Below, piece after piece: positions 14,612-23,055 of a DNA stretch of 64,000 nucleotides. A program made the translations under genes and the position numbers. A model generated the notes under the pieces. It saw only the letters and a list, made by a program, of their open reading frames with translations, made no database searches and was not told the DNA's origin. The stretch covers positions 26,297-90,296 of the forward strand of contig NZ_JADWOX010000023.1 in assembly GCF_016135805.1 (NCBI RefSeq), given 5' to 3'. This stretch comes from Caulobacter hibisci. Lineage in GTDB: Bacteria > Pseudomonadota > Alphaproteobacteria > Caulobacterales > Caulobacteraceae. Position 1 is the first letter of the stretch. Each line of letters begins with the position of its first letter.

Positions 14612-16249
14612 ATGGCCCTGCCGCGCCGCACCCTGTTCAAAGGCCTTCTGGCGGGCGCCGCCGCCGCGCCGGCGCTGGCTGTCCCAGCCGCAGAAGCCAA
14701 GCCGGCCGCGAAAAGCGCTGCCGTCCCGACCTGGGGCAAGGGGCCTGACGGCCGCCGCACGGCAGACCTGGGCGACGGGACCTATCTGAACCCGATCATC
14801 GCCGGCGATCACCCCGATCCGACGATCCTCAAGGACGGCGACGTCTACTACATGACGTTCTCGTCGTTCCTGGCCTATCCGGGCCTGGTGATCTGGAAGT
14901 CGACCGACCTGGTGAACTGGACGCCGGTCGGTCCGGCCCTGCGCAAGCCGCTCGGCACGATCTGGGCTGTCGACCTGGTGCGGCACGACGGGCGCTACTT
15001 CATCTACATCCCGGCCGATCCGACGGGGCAGGGCTGGTCGATCTTCGCCATCTGGGCCGACAGCATCGAGGGGCCGTGGAGCGATCCGATCGACCTGAAG
15101 ATCAGCGGCTGCATCGATCCGGGCCACGTGGTCGGCGAGGACGGCAAGCGCTACCTGTTCGTCAACGGCGTGCGCAAGATTCGCCTGACCGACGACGGCC
15201 TGGCCACCGACGGCCAGCTGGAGAAGGCCTACGACCCCTGGCGCTATCCCGATGACTGGATCGTCGAGAACTTCGCGCCGGAAGGCCCTAAGCTGCTGCG
15301 CCACAATGGCTGGTTCTACCTGATCACCGCGGTCGGCGGCACGGCCGGGCCGGTGACCGGCCACATGGTCATCGCCGCCCGCTCGCGCTCGGTGAACGGC
15401 CCGTGGGAGCACTGCCCGCACAATCCGCTGGTGCGCACGCGCAGCAAGGACGAGCCTTGGTGGTCGCGCGGCCACGCCAGCCTGGTCGAGGGGCCGGCCG
15501 GCGACTGGTGGATGGTCTATCACGCCTACGAAAACGGCTATTGGACCCTGGGCCGCCAGACCCTGCTGGAGCCGATCGAATGGACCGCCGACGGCTGGTT
15601 CAAGCCGCTGGGCGGCGACCTCTCCAAGCCGATCCGCAAGCCGCGCGGCGGCAAGGCCGGACCGTCGGGCTTTGCCCTATCGGACGACTTCTCGGCCGAC
15701 CGCTTCGGCCTGCAGTGGGCTTTCCACGATCCCAAGCCGGGGGAGGGCGATCGCACCCGGTTCGAGACCAAGGGCCTGCGGCTGAAAGGCTCGGGGACCT
15801 CGCCGATCGACAGCGCGCCCCTGACCTGCATCGTCGGCGACCGCTCGTACGAGGCCGAGATCTCGCTCGATCTGATCGGCGAGGCCGAGGCGGGGCTGCT
15901 GCTGTTCTACAATCACAAGGCCTTCGTCGGCCTGGGCGTCACGCCGACGGCGCTGAAGACCTTCCAGTATTCCGAGGAGCTGGCCTGGGCGCGCATCAAG
16001 CACGAGGCCCGCAGCGTGCGGCTGAAGGCCCGCAACGACGAGCACGTGGTCACCTGGTGGTATTCCTACGACGACGGCGCGACCTGGACCCGGCACGGCA
16101 CGCGGATGGAGGTCTCGGGCCTGCACCACAACGTGTTCGGCGGCTTCATCAGCCTGAAGGTCGGGATCTATGCGGCCGGCCCGGGCGAGGTGCGGCTGCG
16201 CAACTTCGTCTACCGCGCGGGTCTGCCGAAGACGGTGGAAAGCGCCTGA
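14612..16249 (+). CDS. Glycoside hydrolase family 43, exported
   Basis: This 545-residue protein starts with an Arg-Arg signal (MALPRRTLFKGLLAGAAAAPALA), which suggests Tat export to the periplasm. The five-bladed beta-propeller shows the three GH43 carboxylates in context: HPDPTIL (base), CIDPGH (pKa modulator) and APEGPKL (acid). A C-terminal beta-sandwich (about 360-545) resembles the GH43_C2 module of beta-xylosidases. The likely substrates are xylo- or arabino-oligosaccharides. I chose the ATG at 14612 because it starts the signal peptide; a longer frame from 14534 would overlap the R1 repeat and lies before the operator. A LacI-type palindrome suggests sugar-induced expression. Confidence 0.88.
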   Translation: MALPRRTLFKGLLAGAAAAPALAVPAAEAKPAAKSAAVPTWGKGPDGRRTADLGDGTYLNPIIAGDHPDPTILKDGDVYYMTFSSFLAYPGLVIWKSTDLVNWTPVGPALRKPLGTIWAVDLVRHDGRYFIYIPADPTGQGWSIFAIWADSIEGPWSDPIDLKISGCIDPGHVVGEDGKRYLFVNGVRKIRLTDDGLATDGQLEKAYDPWRYPDDWIVENFAPEGPKLLRHNGWFYLITAVGGTAGPVTGHMVIAARSRSVNGPWEHCPHNPLVRTRSKDEPWWSRGHASLVEGPAGDWWMVYHAYENGYWTLGRQTLLEPIEWTADGWFKPLGGDLSKPIRKPRGGKAGPSGFALSDDFSADRFGLQWAFHDPKPGEGDRTRFETKGLRLKGSGTSPIDSAPLTCIVGDRSYEAEISLDLIGEAEAGLLLFYNHKAFVGLGVTPTALKTFQYSEELAWARIKHEARSVRLKARNDEHVVTWWYSYDDGATWTRHGTRMEVSGLHHNVFGGFISLKVGIYAAGPGEVRLRNFVYRAGLPKTVESA

Positions 16250-16261
16250 TGCGGGCGCGGA

Positions 16262-16292
16262 GGAGTTTTGTCACGGTGACAATACTCCTTTT
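16262..16292 (+). terminator. Intrinsic terminator after GH43
   Basis: Arms at 16262-16274 and 16276-16288 pair at 12 of 13 positions and are followed by TTTT. It begins 13 bases after the GH43 stop and separates it from the PfpI-like gene. Confidence 0.75.
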
Positions 16293-16348
16293 GCTTCATG
16301 GATCATTGCCCGTTACCGCTTGAGGCCTCACGCAAGAGGAGGCTTCCA

Positions 16349-16966
16349 GTGCGGATCGCGGTTCTGACGTTCGATGGCTTCAACGAGCTGGACTCGTTCA
16401 TCGCCGCGGCGATCCTCAACCGCATGAAGGCCCGCGGCTGGGCGGCCTACATCACCGCGCCGACGCCTGAGGTGACGTCGCTGAACGGCGTGACCGTGCA
16501 GCGCCAGAAGCCGCTGGAATTCGCCGCCGAGGCCGACGTCGTGCTGATTGGCAGCGGCTCCAAAACGCGCCAGATCGCCGCCGACGCCGACCTGCTGTCG
16601 CGCATCGCGCTGGATCCGGCGCGCCAACTGATCGGCGCCCAATGCTCGGGCACGCTGCTGCTGGCCAAGCTGGGTCTGGTCGGCGACCTGCCGGCCTGCA
16701 CCGACCTGACGACCAAGCCTTGGGTCATCGAAGCTGGCGTCCAGGTGCTGGACGCGCCGTTCGTCGCCCACGGCAATGTCGCCACGGCCGGCGGCTGCCT
16801 GGCCTCGCAATATCTGGCCGCCTGGACGATCGCGCGGCTGGCGGGTTTGGCGGAGGCCGAAGAGGCGATCCGCTACGTCGCGCCGGTCGGCGAGAAGGAC
16901 GTCTATGTCGCCCAGGCCCTGGCGGCGATCGGCCCCTATCTGCCGGCCGCCCAGGCCGCCGCCTGA
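16349..16966 (+). CDS. DJ-1/PfpI family protein
   Basis: This 205-residue protein has the DJ-1/PfpI fold: VRIAVLTFDGFNELD at the N-terminus and the nucleophile-elbow-like IGAQCSGTLLLAKLGLV with Cys. The following GGCLASQYLAAWTIARL resembles the family's C-terminal helix. Members are proteases, glyoxalases or transcription-factor domains; no HTH is attached, so this looks like a stand-alone enzyme or chaperone. I chose the GTG at 16349 because AGAGGAGG lies six bases upstream. It is followed by phzF-like gene 17 bases later. Confidence 0.85.
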   Translation: MRIAVLTFDGFNELDSFIAAAILNRMKARGWAAYITAPTPEVTSLNGVTVQRQKPLEFAAEADVVLIGSGSKTRQIAADADLLSRIALDPARQLIGAQCSGTLLLAKLGLVGDLPACTDLTTKPWVIEAGVQVLDAPFVAHGNVATAGGCLASQYLAAWTIARLAGLAEAEEAIRYVAPVGEKDVYVAQALAAIGPYLPAAQAAA

Positions 16967-16983
16967 AGTTCGGAGATCCCGTC

Positions 16984-17808
16984 ATGCGCCAATGGACCAT
17001 CGACGCCTTCGCGTCCGCGCCCTTCAAGGGCAACCCGGCCTGCGTGGTCGAGCCGTTCGACCGCTGGCCTAGCGACGCCTGGATGCAGTCGCTGGCGGCC
17101 GAGAACAACCAAGCCGAGACGGCCTTCCTGCTGAAGACCGCCGATCCGGCCCGCTACGGCCTGCGCTGGTTCACGCCGGCCCGGGAAGCGCCGCTGTGTG
17201 GCCACGCCACCCTGGCGTCGGCCCACGCCCTGTTCGCCGAGCTGGGCGCGGACGTGGAGGTTCTGGCCTTCGACACCCTGTCGGGCGAGCTGCGCGTGCG
17301 GCGCGACGGCGAGCGGCTGGAGATGGACTTTCCGTCCGACCCGCCGCGACGTATCGACGTGCCGGCGGGCCTTTCCGAAGCCTTGGGCGCGCCGGTGGTC
17401 GAGGCCTGGGCCGGCGCTTATCTGGTGGCGGTGCTGGAGGACGAGGCGGCCGTGCGGGCGCTGAAGCCGGACCTGGCCGCCTTGAACCGTCTCGATGGCG
17501 GCGCGACCGATGGCGCAGGGCAAGTCATCGCTGTCGCTCTTGCTGATGCGGGCCGGCCCTATGCGGTGGTGAGCCGGTTCTTCGCGCCGGCCGCCGGTAT
17601 TCCCGAGGATCCGACCACGGGTTCGGCCCACTGCATCCTGATGCCGCTGTATGGCGACAAGCTGGGAAAGCAGGCCTTGGAGTTCCACCAGGCCTATCCG
17701 GGCCGTGGCGGGGACCTGTCATGCGAAAGCCGCGGCGCGCGCGTGATCCTGCGCGGCCGTGGCCTGACGGTGGTGGAAAGCCGGCTCCGGGTGGAGCCGG
17801 CCTTCTAG
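16984..17808 (+). CDS. PhzF family isomerase
   Basis: This 274-residue protein has the PhzF/DAP-epimerase-like fold: FASAPFKGNPACVV at the start, NNQAETAFL with the conserved catalytic Glu, FTPAREAPLCGHATLA, and the second-domain motif EDPTTGSAHC. The family includes the phenazine isomerase and other enzymes, and the substrate is not predictable here since no phenazine genes are nearby. It is probably cotranscribed with the PfpI-like gene. Its stop is eight bases from the convergent gene at 17817. Confidence 0.9.
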   Translation: MRQWTIDAFASAPFKGNPACVVEPFDRWPSDAWMQSLAAENNQAETAFLLKTADPARYGLRWFTPAREAPLCGHATLASAHALFAELGADVEVLAFDTLSGELRVRRDGERLEMDFPSDPPRRIDVPAGLSEALGAPVVEAWAGAYLVAVLEDEAAVRALKPDLAALNRLDGGATDGAGQVIAVALADAGRPYAVVSRFFAPAAGIPEDPTTGSAHCILMPLYGDKLGKQALEFHQAYPGRGGDLSCESRGARVILRGRGLTVVESRLRVEPAF

Positions 17809-17816
17809 TCTAGTCG

Positions 17817-18176
17817 TTACCAGCGACCGCGATGGTCGTTGCGGTCGCCGCGGCCGTAGCCTTGGCCATAGTCGCGGTCATGACGCTCGTAGCGGATCTG
17901 GGCGCTGATGCGGTCCAGGCGACGGTCGAGGTCGTTGCGTTCCCAGCCATTCAGGCCGTTGGCGCGATAGCGATGCTCGAGGCGGGCTACTTCGCGCAGC
18001 TCGCCGTTCAGGCGGCGCGCTTCCTGGCGGTTGAGGTCGCCGCTGCGCACGCCGCGGTCGATCCGCTGTTCCAGCTGCGCCTGGCGCTGGTTGATGGGCT
18101 GGGCCATGGCCGCGGCGGGCAGGGTGGCGGCCGCCAGGGCCGAGACCGCAACGATCGGGAGAATGATCTTCTTCAT
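17817..18176 (-). CDS. Small exported Arg/Gln-rich protein
   Basis: This 119-residue protein starts with a clear Sec signal (MKKIILPIVAVSALAAATLPAAAMA, cut before QP). The mature part is a charged helical region, with a repeated theme (DRGVRSGDLNRQEARRL), and ends in a Gly/Arg/Asp/Tyr-rich tail (GQGYGRGDRNDHRGRW). No enzymatic motif. I infer a periplasmic protein; the pattern is seen in several Caulobacter-type small proteins, but I cannot name a family. AAGGAA precedes the ATG. Confidence 0.75.
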   Translation of the reverse strand: MKKIILPIVAVSALAAATLPAAAMAQPINQRQAQLEQRIDRGVRSGDLNRQEARRLNGELREVARLEHRYRANGLNGWERNDLDRRLDRISAQIRYERHDRDYGQGYGRGDRNDHRGRW

Positions 18177-18305
18177 CGGTTCGGTTCCTTCTCAATCTGA
18201 TCCGCCGTCCTTGTCGGCGGCGTTGAGGAGAAGAAAACACGTCCCGCCTGAAGCGGTTCTGAGCCCGTCGTTATATTCAGTTCATCTAGCTGAAGGCCGG
18301 CGAGG

Positions 18306-20186
18306 TCAGGCGGCCGCGGCCAGGCGAGCGGCCGCCGCGACGGCGTCCTCGATGGCGGCGTAGAGCTTGGTGACTTCGATCGGCTTGGCCACGTGGCCGT
18401 CCATGCCGGCGGCCAGGTAGCCCTCGACCTGGTGGACCAGGGCGTTGGCGGTGACCGCCACGATCGGGGTGCGGGCCCGGCCTTCGGCGATTTCCGCCGC
18501 GCGGATGGTGCGGGCGGCCTCGACGCCGTCCATCACCGGCATGTGGATGTCCATCAGGATCACGTCATGGCCGCCGGCCCGCCAGGCCTCGACGCAGGCC
18601 GCGCCGTCGGACACCAGCGCCACCTCGGCGCCCAGAGGGGCCAGGACGGCGGCGATGACCTTCTGGTTGGTCAGGTTGTCGTCGGCGGCCAGCACGCGCA
18701 GGCGGCGCGGTGCGGCGCTGTCGGCCGGCTCGACGGCCGCCGGCGCGCTGACCGGGATCTCGCCCGAGCCGCGGGGCATGGCCACCACGACGGTGAAGGT
18801 CGAGCCCTGGCCTTCGCGGCTCTGGACGTGGATGCCCCCGCCCATAACGGCGGCCAGTTCGCGGCAGATCGACAGGCCCAGGCCCGAACCGCCGAAGCGG
18901 CGGGTGGTCGAGCTGTCGGCCTGGACGAACTTGTCGAACAGGCGCGGCAGGATGTCGGCGGCGATGCCGATGCCGGTGTCGGTGACGTCGATGCGCAGGC
19001 CCGAACCGTCCTCGGCCGAGGCGAAGCGCACCGAGACGGCGCCGGCCAGTGTGAACTTCAGGGCGTTGGACACCAGGTTGGTGAGGATCTGACGCAGGCG
19101 GTCGATGTCGCCGCGCCAGGCGCCCAGCGCCTCGGGCGCGACCATGACGCCGAACTCCAGGCCTTTCTCGCGGGCTTGGTCGAGGAAGGTCTCGCGCAGC
19201 GAAGACGCCAGGGTCGAAAGGTCGAAGTCGCGCTCGACCAGCTCCAGCCGGCCGGCCTCGATCTTCGACAGGTCGAGCACGTCGTTGAGCACGGCCAGCA
19301 GCAGGCCGCCCGACTCGCGGATCACCGACAGGCGCTCGCGCTGCTTGGGCGACAGGTCGTCCATGGCCATCACTTCGGTCATGGCCAGCACGCCGTTCAG
19401 CGGCGTGCGGATCTCGTGGCTCATATTGGCCAGGAAGTGCGACTTCAGCACGTTGGCGGCGTTGGCGTCGTCGCGGGCCTTGACCAGCTCGCCCATGGCC
19501 GAGCGCAGGTCGTGGTCGTTGGCTTCCAGCCGCGAGACCAAGTGATTGAAGCTGTCGGTCAGGCTGTGGAAGACATCGTCCTCGGTGGCCTGCTCGACGG
19601 GGCTGTAGCGGCCGCCCTGGGCCATGTCGTGCATGGCGTCCGACAGCCGCTGCATCGGCTTGGTCATCCGCCGCGCCAGGCTGTTGGCCAGCAGGATCGC
19701 CAGGCCCGCCGCGCCGAAGAACAGGGCGCCGGTCAGGGCCAGGTCGCGGGCCAGGATCTCGACCAGGCTGGGCTGGCGGGCGACCAGGGTCAGGGCGCCG
19801 ACCTTGCGGCCGGCCAGCATCACCGGCCGGGTCAGGGTCTCGGCGTTCTCTTCGCTCTCGACGCCGATGTGGGCCACGGTCTGGCCCGTCGTGTCGGTCA
19901 GGCGGGCGCCGGCCACGTGCGGGGCCTTGATGACGGCGTCGAGCGCCCGGCTGGCGCCCACGGCGTTGTGATCGGCCAGCGGCGTGGCGGCGCCGGCGGC
20001 GACCATCTCGGCCAGGACGCGGTGGTTCTCACGGGCTTCCTGGCGGGCGACGCTCCACTGCTGGAGCATGAAGCACAGGCATGCCGCCGTCAGGGCGGCG
20101 ACCGTCGTGCCCAGCGCAACGCCAGCGATTCGCGCCTGTAGAGGCGCGTGAGCTGAAGATTCGGAGGTGCGGCGCGTGTCGTCCAT
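18306..20186 (-). CDS. Hybrid sensor histidine kinase/response regulator
   Basis: This 626-residue inner-membrane kinase has, in order, a transmembrane helix (about 24-46), a periplasmic sensor domain (about 47-150, CHASE8-like), a second transmembrane helix (about 152-170), a HAMP linker (RRMTKPMQRLSDAM), HisKA with SHEIRTPLNG, an ATPase domain (DTGIGIAADI, GGSGLGLSICREL), and a C-terminal receiver with the phosphoacceptor in MDIHMPVMDG and the conserved Lys in AKPIE. No separate phosphotransfer partner is nearby. The ligand is unknown. GGAAGG precedes the ATG. It is divergent from the small gene at 20355. Confidence 0.93.
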   Translation of the reverse strand: MDDTRRTSESSAHAPLQARIAGVALGTTVAALTAACLCFMLQQWSVARQEARENHRVLAEMVAAGAATPLADHNAVGASRALDAVIKAPHVAGARLTDTTGQTVAHIGVESEENAETLTRPVMLAGRKVGALTLVARQPSLVEILARDLALTGALFFGAAGLAILLANSLARRMTKPMQRLSDAMHDMAQGGRYSPVEQATEDDVFHSLTDSFNHLVSRLEANDHDLRSAMGELVKARDDANAANVLKSHFLANMSHEIRTPLNGVLAMTEVMAMDDLSPKQRERLSVIRESGGLLLAVLNDVLDLSKIEAGRLELVERDFDLSTLASSLRETFLDQAREKGLEFGVMVAPEALGAWRGDIDRLRQILTNLVSNALKFTLAGAVSVRFASAEDGSGLRIDVTDTGIGIAADILPRLFDKFVQADSSTTRRFGGSGLGLSICRELAAVMGGGIHVQSREGQGSTFTVVVAMPRGSGEIPVSAPAAVEPADSAAPRRLRVLAADDNLTNQKVIAAVLAPLGAEVALVSDGAACVEAWRAGGHDVILMDIHMPVMDGVEAARTIRAAEIAEGRARTPIVAVTANALVHQVEGYLAAGMDGHVAKPIEVTKLYAAIEDAVAAAARLAAAA

Positions 20187-20305
20187 GGCCCTTCCGGCAG
20201 GTCAAACAAGGGCATTTTGCCGCAAGGTTCCTAACGCTTCGCTTCCGGCCCCAGGTGCAGTCGCGACAAAACAACGCTAGGGCGCATTTCTCCATTGCGC
20301 AGGCG

Positions 20306-20320
20306 TTAATGATTCGTTTA
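20306..20320 (+). promoter_or_regulatory. CtrA-like box with a GANTC site
   Basis: TTAA-N7-TTTA at 20306-20320 differs from the CtrA consensus TTAA-N7-TTAA at one position. The spacer contains GATTC (20311-20315), a CcrM methylation site. The box is 35 bases before the GTG of the small gene at 20355. Confidence 0.45.
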
Positions 20321-20354
20321 CCTATTCACTCGGTTCTCTGGAGGAGTCGGGTTA

Positions 20355-20699
20355 GTGGAAAAAGTGTTCGTTGCTCAACGAGTCGCCAATAAGTTGTTTG
20401 CGACTGAAAACGCCATCGATACTGCGATGGTGAACGCCGCCGAACTGATGTCGGACATGCTGAAGGCCCGTAAGGACCTTGGTCTGTCGGCCGTCGTCGG
20501 CGACAAGGCCAGCGCCAAGCTGGTCGAAGCCATGGCTGCGCTGGGAGAAGCCCGCAGCGCCATGGTCGGCATGCACAACGAGCTGAGCGAAGTGAAGCTT
20601 CGCGTCGGCATCCGCACCAAGCTGGCGGGCGTTGAAAACAAGTCGGAAGAGCTGGGCGAAACGACCGGCCATAAGGATGGTCTGCGCACGGTCGCCTAA
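20355..20699 (+). CDS. Hypothetical helical protein, possible cell-cycle gene
   Basis: This 114-residue protein starts at GTG behind GGAG. It has no signal or membrane segment and is predicted to be all helical: VANKLFATENAIDTAMVNAAELMSDMLKAR, a middle segment rich in Ala and Lys, then EARSAMVGMHNELSEVKLRVGIRTKL. The pattern suggests an amphipathic helical bundle. I do not recognise a family. The CtrA-like box and overlapping GANTC upstream hint at cell-cycle control. It ends in a strong terminator. Confidence 0.72.
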   Translation: MEKVFVAQRVANKLFATENAIDTAMVNAAELMSDMLKARKDLGLSAVVGDKASAKLVEAMAALGEARSAMVGMHNELSEVKLRVGIRTKLAGVENKSEELGETTGHKDGLRTVA

Positions 20700-20728
20700 C
20701 GGCAAGTTGCAAGACTTTAACTTAGCAG

Positions 20729-20756
20729 GGCCCCTAATTTGCGTTAGGGGCCTTTT
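20729..20756 (+). terminator. Intrinsic terminator
   Basis: A nine-base stem (GGCCCCTAA at 20729-20737 with 20744-20752) and a six-base loop, followed by TTTT. It closes the small gene at 20355 and overlaps the start region of the next gene, whose ATG is at 20759. Confidence 0.85.
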
Positions 20757-20758
20757 GC

Positions 20759-21184
20759 ATGCTCGGAAACGCCATATCAGTCGGGATCTGGATCGCGATC
20801 GTCGCGCTCGTGGCTTTTGCCTGGGCGAAGGGCGGCCGCGCCGAGCGCTTTGGCGCGCTGGCGATTCTGCTGGGCGCGCTCGGCGTTTCGGCCACCCACG
20901 TGCTGCTGCCGCGCTCGGCGCAGCCGATTATCCTGCTGATCGACGACGCGGCCCTGGCCGTGGCCTTCCTGATGCTGGCCATGCGTTTCGTCAGCCCCTG
21001 GCTAGGGGTGGCGATGCTGCTCCAGGCGGTGCAGTTCAGCCTTCACGCCTACTATCTCGTCGTCGAGAAGCCGCACGACTACCTCTATAAAAGCGTCAAC
21101 AACATCAACACCGTCGGCGTGCTGCTGTGCGTGCTGTTCGGCACGATCCTGGCCTGGCGGCGCAGCGCACGCGCCGCAAAATAA
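20759..21184 (+). CDS. Hypothetical four-helix inner-membrane protein
   Basis: This 141-residue protein has four predicted membrane helices (about 5-23, 32-50, 58-90 region, 116-134) with short loops. There is no signal or catalytic motif. Its ATG lies two bases after the upstream terminator, so a promoter may be inside the terminator region or it may depend on read-through. Function unknown. It precedes the serC leader by about 100 bases. Confidence 0.68.
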   Translation: MLGNAISVGIWIAIVALVAFAWAKGGRAERFGALAILLGALGVSATHVLLPRSAQPIILLIDDAALAVAFLMLAMRFVSPWLGVAMLLQAVQFSLHAYYLVVEKPHDYLYKSVNNINTVGVLLCVLFGTILAWRRSARAAK

Positions 21185-21282
21185 TTGCCGAGCGCGGACG
21201 ATCGGTCGCGGTCCGCGAAAGAAAATTCCAGAAAATGGCGCTTGCGTTCGCGGCGGAAACGGGGTTTCTCGCCGGCGGGCCA

Positions 21283-21320
21283 CGCCCCCCCAACGGGGCG
21301 CAGTCCATCTGTAAGGATGG
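21283..21320 (+). promoter_or_regulatory. Candidate serC leader RNA (serC motif)
   Basis: Two hairpins precede serC: CGCCCC (21283-21288) with GGGGCG (21294-21299), and CCATC (21305-21309) with GATGG (21316-21320). The second holds the start of the GGGAG ribosome site. A 'serC motif' RNA upstream of alphaproteobacterial serC genes is known from comparative genomics; I infer from position and shape that this is a member. I cannot confirm the consensus without an alignment. Confidence 0.5.
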
Positions 21321-21331
21321 GAGACATCGCC

Positions 21332-22507
21332 ATGACTACCCTCGCCAAGCCGGCAATCCGTCCGGCTCGCCCCGAGTTCTCTTCCGGCCCCTGCGCCAAG
21401 CGCCCCGGCTGGTCCCCTGAAAATCTGAGGAACGCGGTCCTGGGCCGCTCGCACCGCTCCAAGCTGGGCAAGGCGCGCCTGAAGGCCGCCATCGACCAGA
21501 CGCGCGACGTGCTCGAAGTGCCCGCCGACTTCCTCATCGGCATCGTCCCCGGTTCGGACACCGGCGCCGTCGAGATGGCGATGTGGTCGATGCTCGGCGC
21601 CCGCCCCGTGCAACTGCTGGCCTTCGAGTCCTTCGGCAAGGACTGGGTCACGGACGTCAACAAGCAACTGAAGCTGCCCGACGTCGAGGTGCTGAGCGCC
21701 CCGTACGGCGAGCTGCCCGACACCGCCAAGGTCGATCCGGCCAAGGACCTGGTCTTCACCTGGAACGGCACGACCTCGGGCGTGCGCGTGCCCAACGCCG
21801 ACTTCATCGCGGCCGACCGTGAAGGCATCACCATCTGCGACGCCACCAGCGCCGCCTTCGCCCAGGACCTGGACTGGACCAAGCTCGATGTCGTGACCTT
21901 CTCCTGGCAGAAGGCGCTGGGCGGCGAGGGCGCGCACGGGATCCTGATACTGTCGCCGCGCGCCGTGGCCCGCCTGGAAAGCTATGTCCCGGCCTGGCCG
22001 ATGCCGAAGCTGTTCCGCATGACCAAGGCCGGCAAGATCGCCGCCGACATCTTCGAAGGCGCGACGATCAACACCCCGTCGATGCTGTGCGTGGAAGACG
22101 CCCTGGACGCCCTGCAATGGGCCGCCTCGATCGGCGGGCTCGAAGCCATGCAGGGCCGCGCCGACCAGAACCTCAAGGTCCTGGCCGACTGGGTCGAGAA
22201 GACCGCCTGGGTCGACTTCCTGGCCGCCTCGCCGGAAATCCGCTCCAACACCTCGGTGTGCCTGAAGGTGGTCGACGCCGAGATCGCCGCCCTGCCGGCC
22301 GACGCCCAGGCCGACTTCGCCAAGAAGCTGGCCAGCCTGCTGGAGAAGGAGGGCGCGGCCCTCGACATCGGCGGCTATCGCGACGCCCCGGCCGGCCTGC
22401 GCATCTGGTGCGGCGCCACGGTCGAGGCCTCGGATCTGGAAGCCCTGACCCCGTGGCTCGACTGGGCCTTCTCGGAAACCAAGGCGGCGGTCCTGCAAGC
22501 GGCCTGA
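21332..22507 (+). CDS. serC: Phosphoserine aminotransferase
   Basis: This 391-residue PLP enzyme makes phosphoserine from 3-phosphohydroxypyruvate and glutamate. It is of the alphaproteobacterial/archaeal type: FSSGPCAKRPGWSPENL, SDTGAVEMAMWSMLG, ICDATSAAF with the PLP-binding Asp, and SWQKALGGEGAHG with the Schiff-base Lys. I chose the ATG at 21332, behind GGGAG. It heads an operon with a zincin-like protein and serA, so the first two steps of serine synthesis are transcribed together, probably controlled by the candidate leader. Confidence 0.95.
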   Translation: MTTLAKPAIRPARPEFSSGPCAKRPGWSPENLRNAVLGRSHRSKLGKARLKAAIDQTRDVLEVPADFLIGIVPGSDTGAVEMAMWSMLGARPVQLLAFESFGKDWVTDVNKQLKLPDVEVLSAPYGELPDTAKVDPAKDLVFTWNGTTSGVRVPNADFIAADREGITICDATSAAFAQDLDWTKLDVVTFSWQKALGGEGAHGILILSPRAVARLESYVPAWPMPKLFRMTKAGKIAADIFEGATINTPSMLCVEDALDALQWAASIGGLEAMQGRADQNLKVLADWVEKTAWVDFLAASPEIRSNTSVCLKVVDAEIAALPADAQADFAKKLASLLEKEGAALDIGGYRDAPAGLRIWCGATVEASDLEALTPWLDWAFSETKAAVLQAA

Positions 22508-22512
22508 CGCCG

Positions 22513-22992
22513 ATGTTCGCCGACCCCCTCACGCAGCGCCTGACCGACTTTATCATCGGCCTCGGCATCGACGTGAGGGTGGGCGAGCTTCCCGACGACA
22601 CCTTCCTGCCGGGCGTGGACATCCGGTTCGGCGGGTTGGTGATCGACGAGAAGCGCCTGGCCCATCCCGGCGACATCCTGCACGAGGCCGGCCACATCGC
22701 CGTCACCGAGCCCGACGCCCGCAAGGCCGAACGGCTCGAACCCTCCGACGGCGAAGAGATGGCGACCCTGGCCTGGTCCTGGGCGGCCCTGACCCATCTG
22801 GGTCTGGAGCCCGCCGTGGTCTTCCATCCGGAAGGCTACAAGGGCGAGGCCGAGTGGCTGGTCGAGACCTTCACCTCCGGGGGCGCCATCGGCGTGCCGC
22901 TTCTTCAGTTCTACGGCCTCACCCTCGAGCCCCGCCAGGCGGCCGAGCGCGGGGTCGCTCCCTTCCCGAACATGCTGCGCTGGCTTCGCTGA
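22513..22992 (+). CDS. Zincin-like protein between serC and serA
   Basis: This 159-residue protein has a classic HExxH zinc-metalloprotease motif, HEAGH at residues 57-61, inside LHEAGHIAV, with acidic residues about 20-25 positions later (EEM) that could be the third ligand. It has no signal or membrane segment. The fold and family are not recognised. It starts five bases after the serC stop and precedes serA by 63 bases, so cotranscription with serine synthesis is likely. Whether it is a protease or a hydrolase of another kind is not known. Confidence 0.72.
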   Translation: MFADPLTQRLTDFIIGLGIDVRVGELPDDTFLPGVDIRFGGLVIDEKRLAHPGDILHEAGHIAVTEPDARKAERLEPSDGEEMATLAWSWAALTHLGLEPAVVFHPEGYKGEAEWLVETFTSGGAIGVPLLQFYGLTLEPRQAAERGVAPFPNMLRWLR

Positions 22993-23055
22993 GCGCGGCT
23001 TCACAGACAGACATCGCGGCCCGACCGGCCGCCGCATCGACAAGGAACTCAGCAC

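Noticed and set aside
18393..20141. A 582-residue plus-strand open frame opposite the hybrid histidine kinase
   Set aside because: It is His/Gln/Val-rich, low in complexity, has no ribosome site, and lies wholly antisense to a kinase with intact domains. It is a GC-rich shadow frame.
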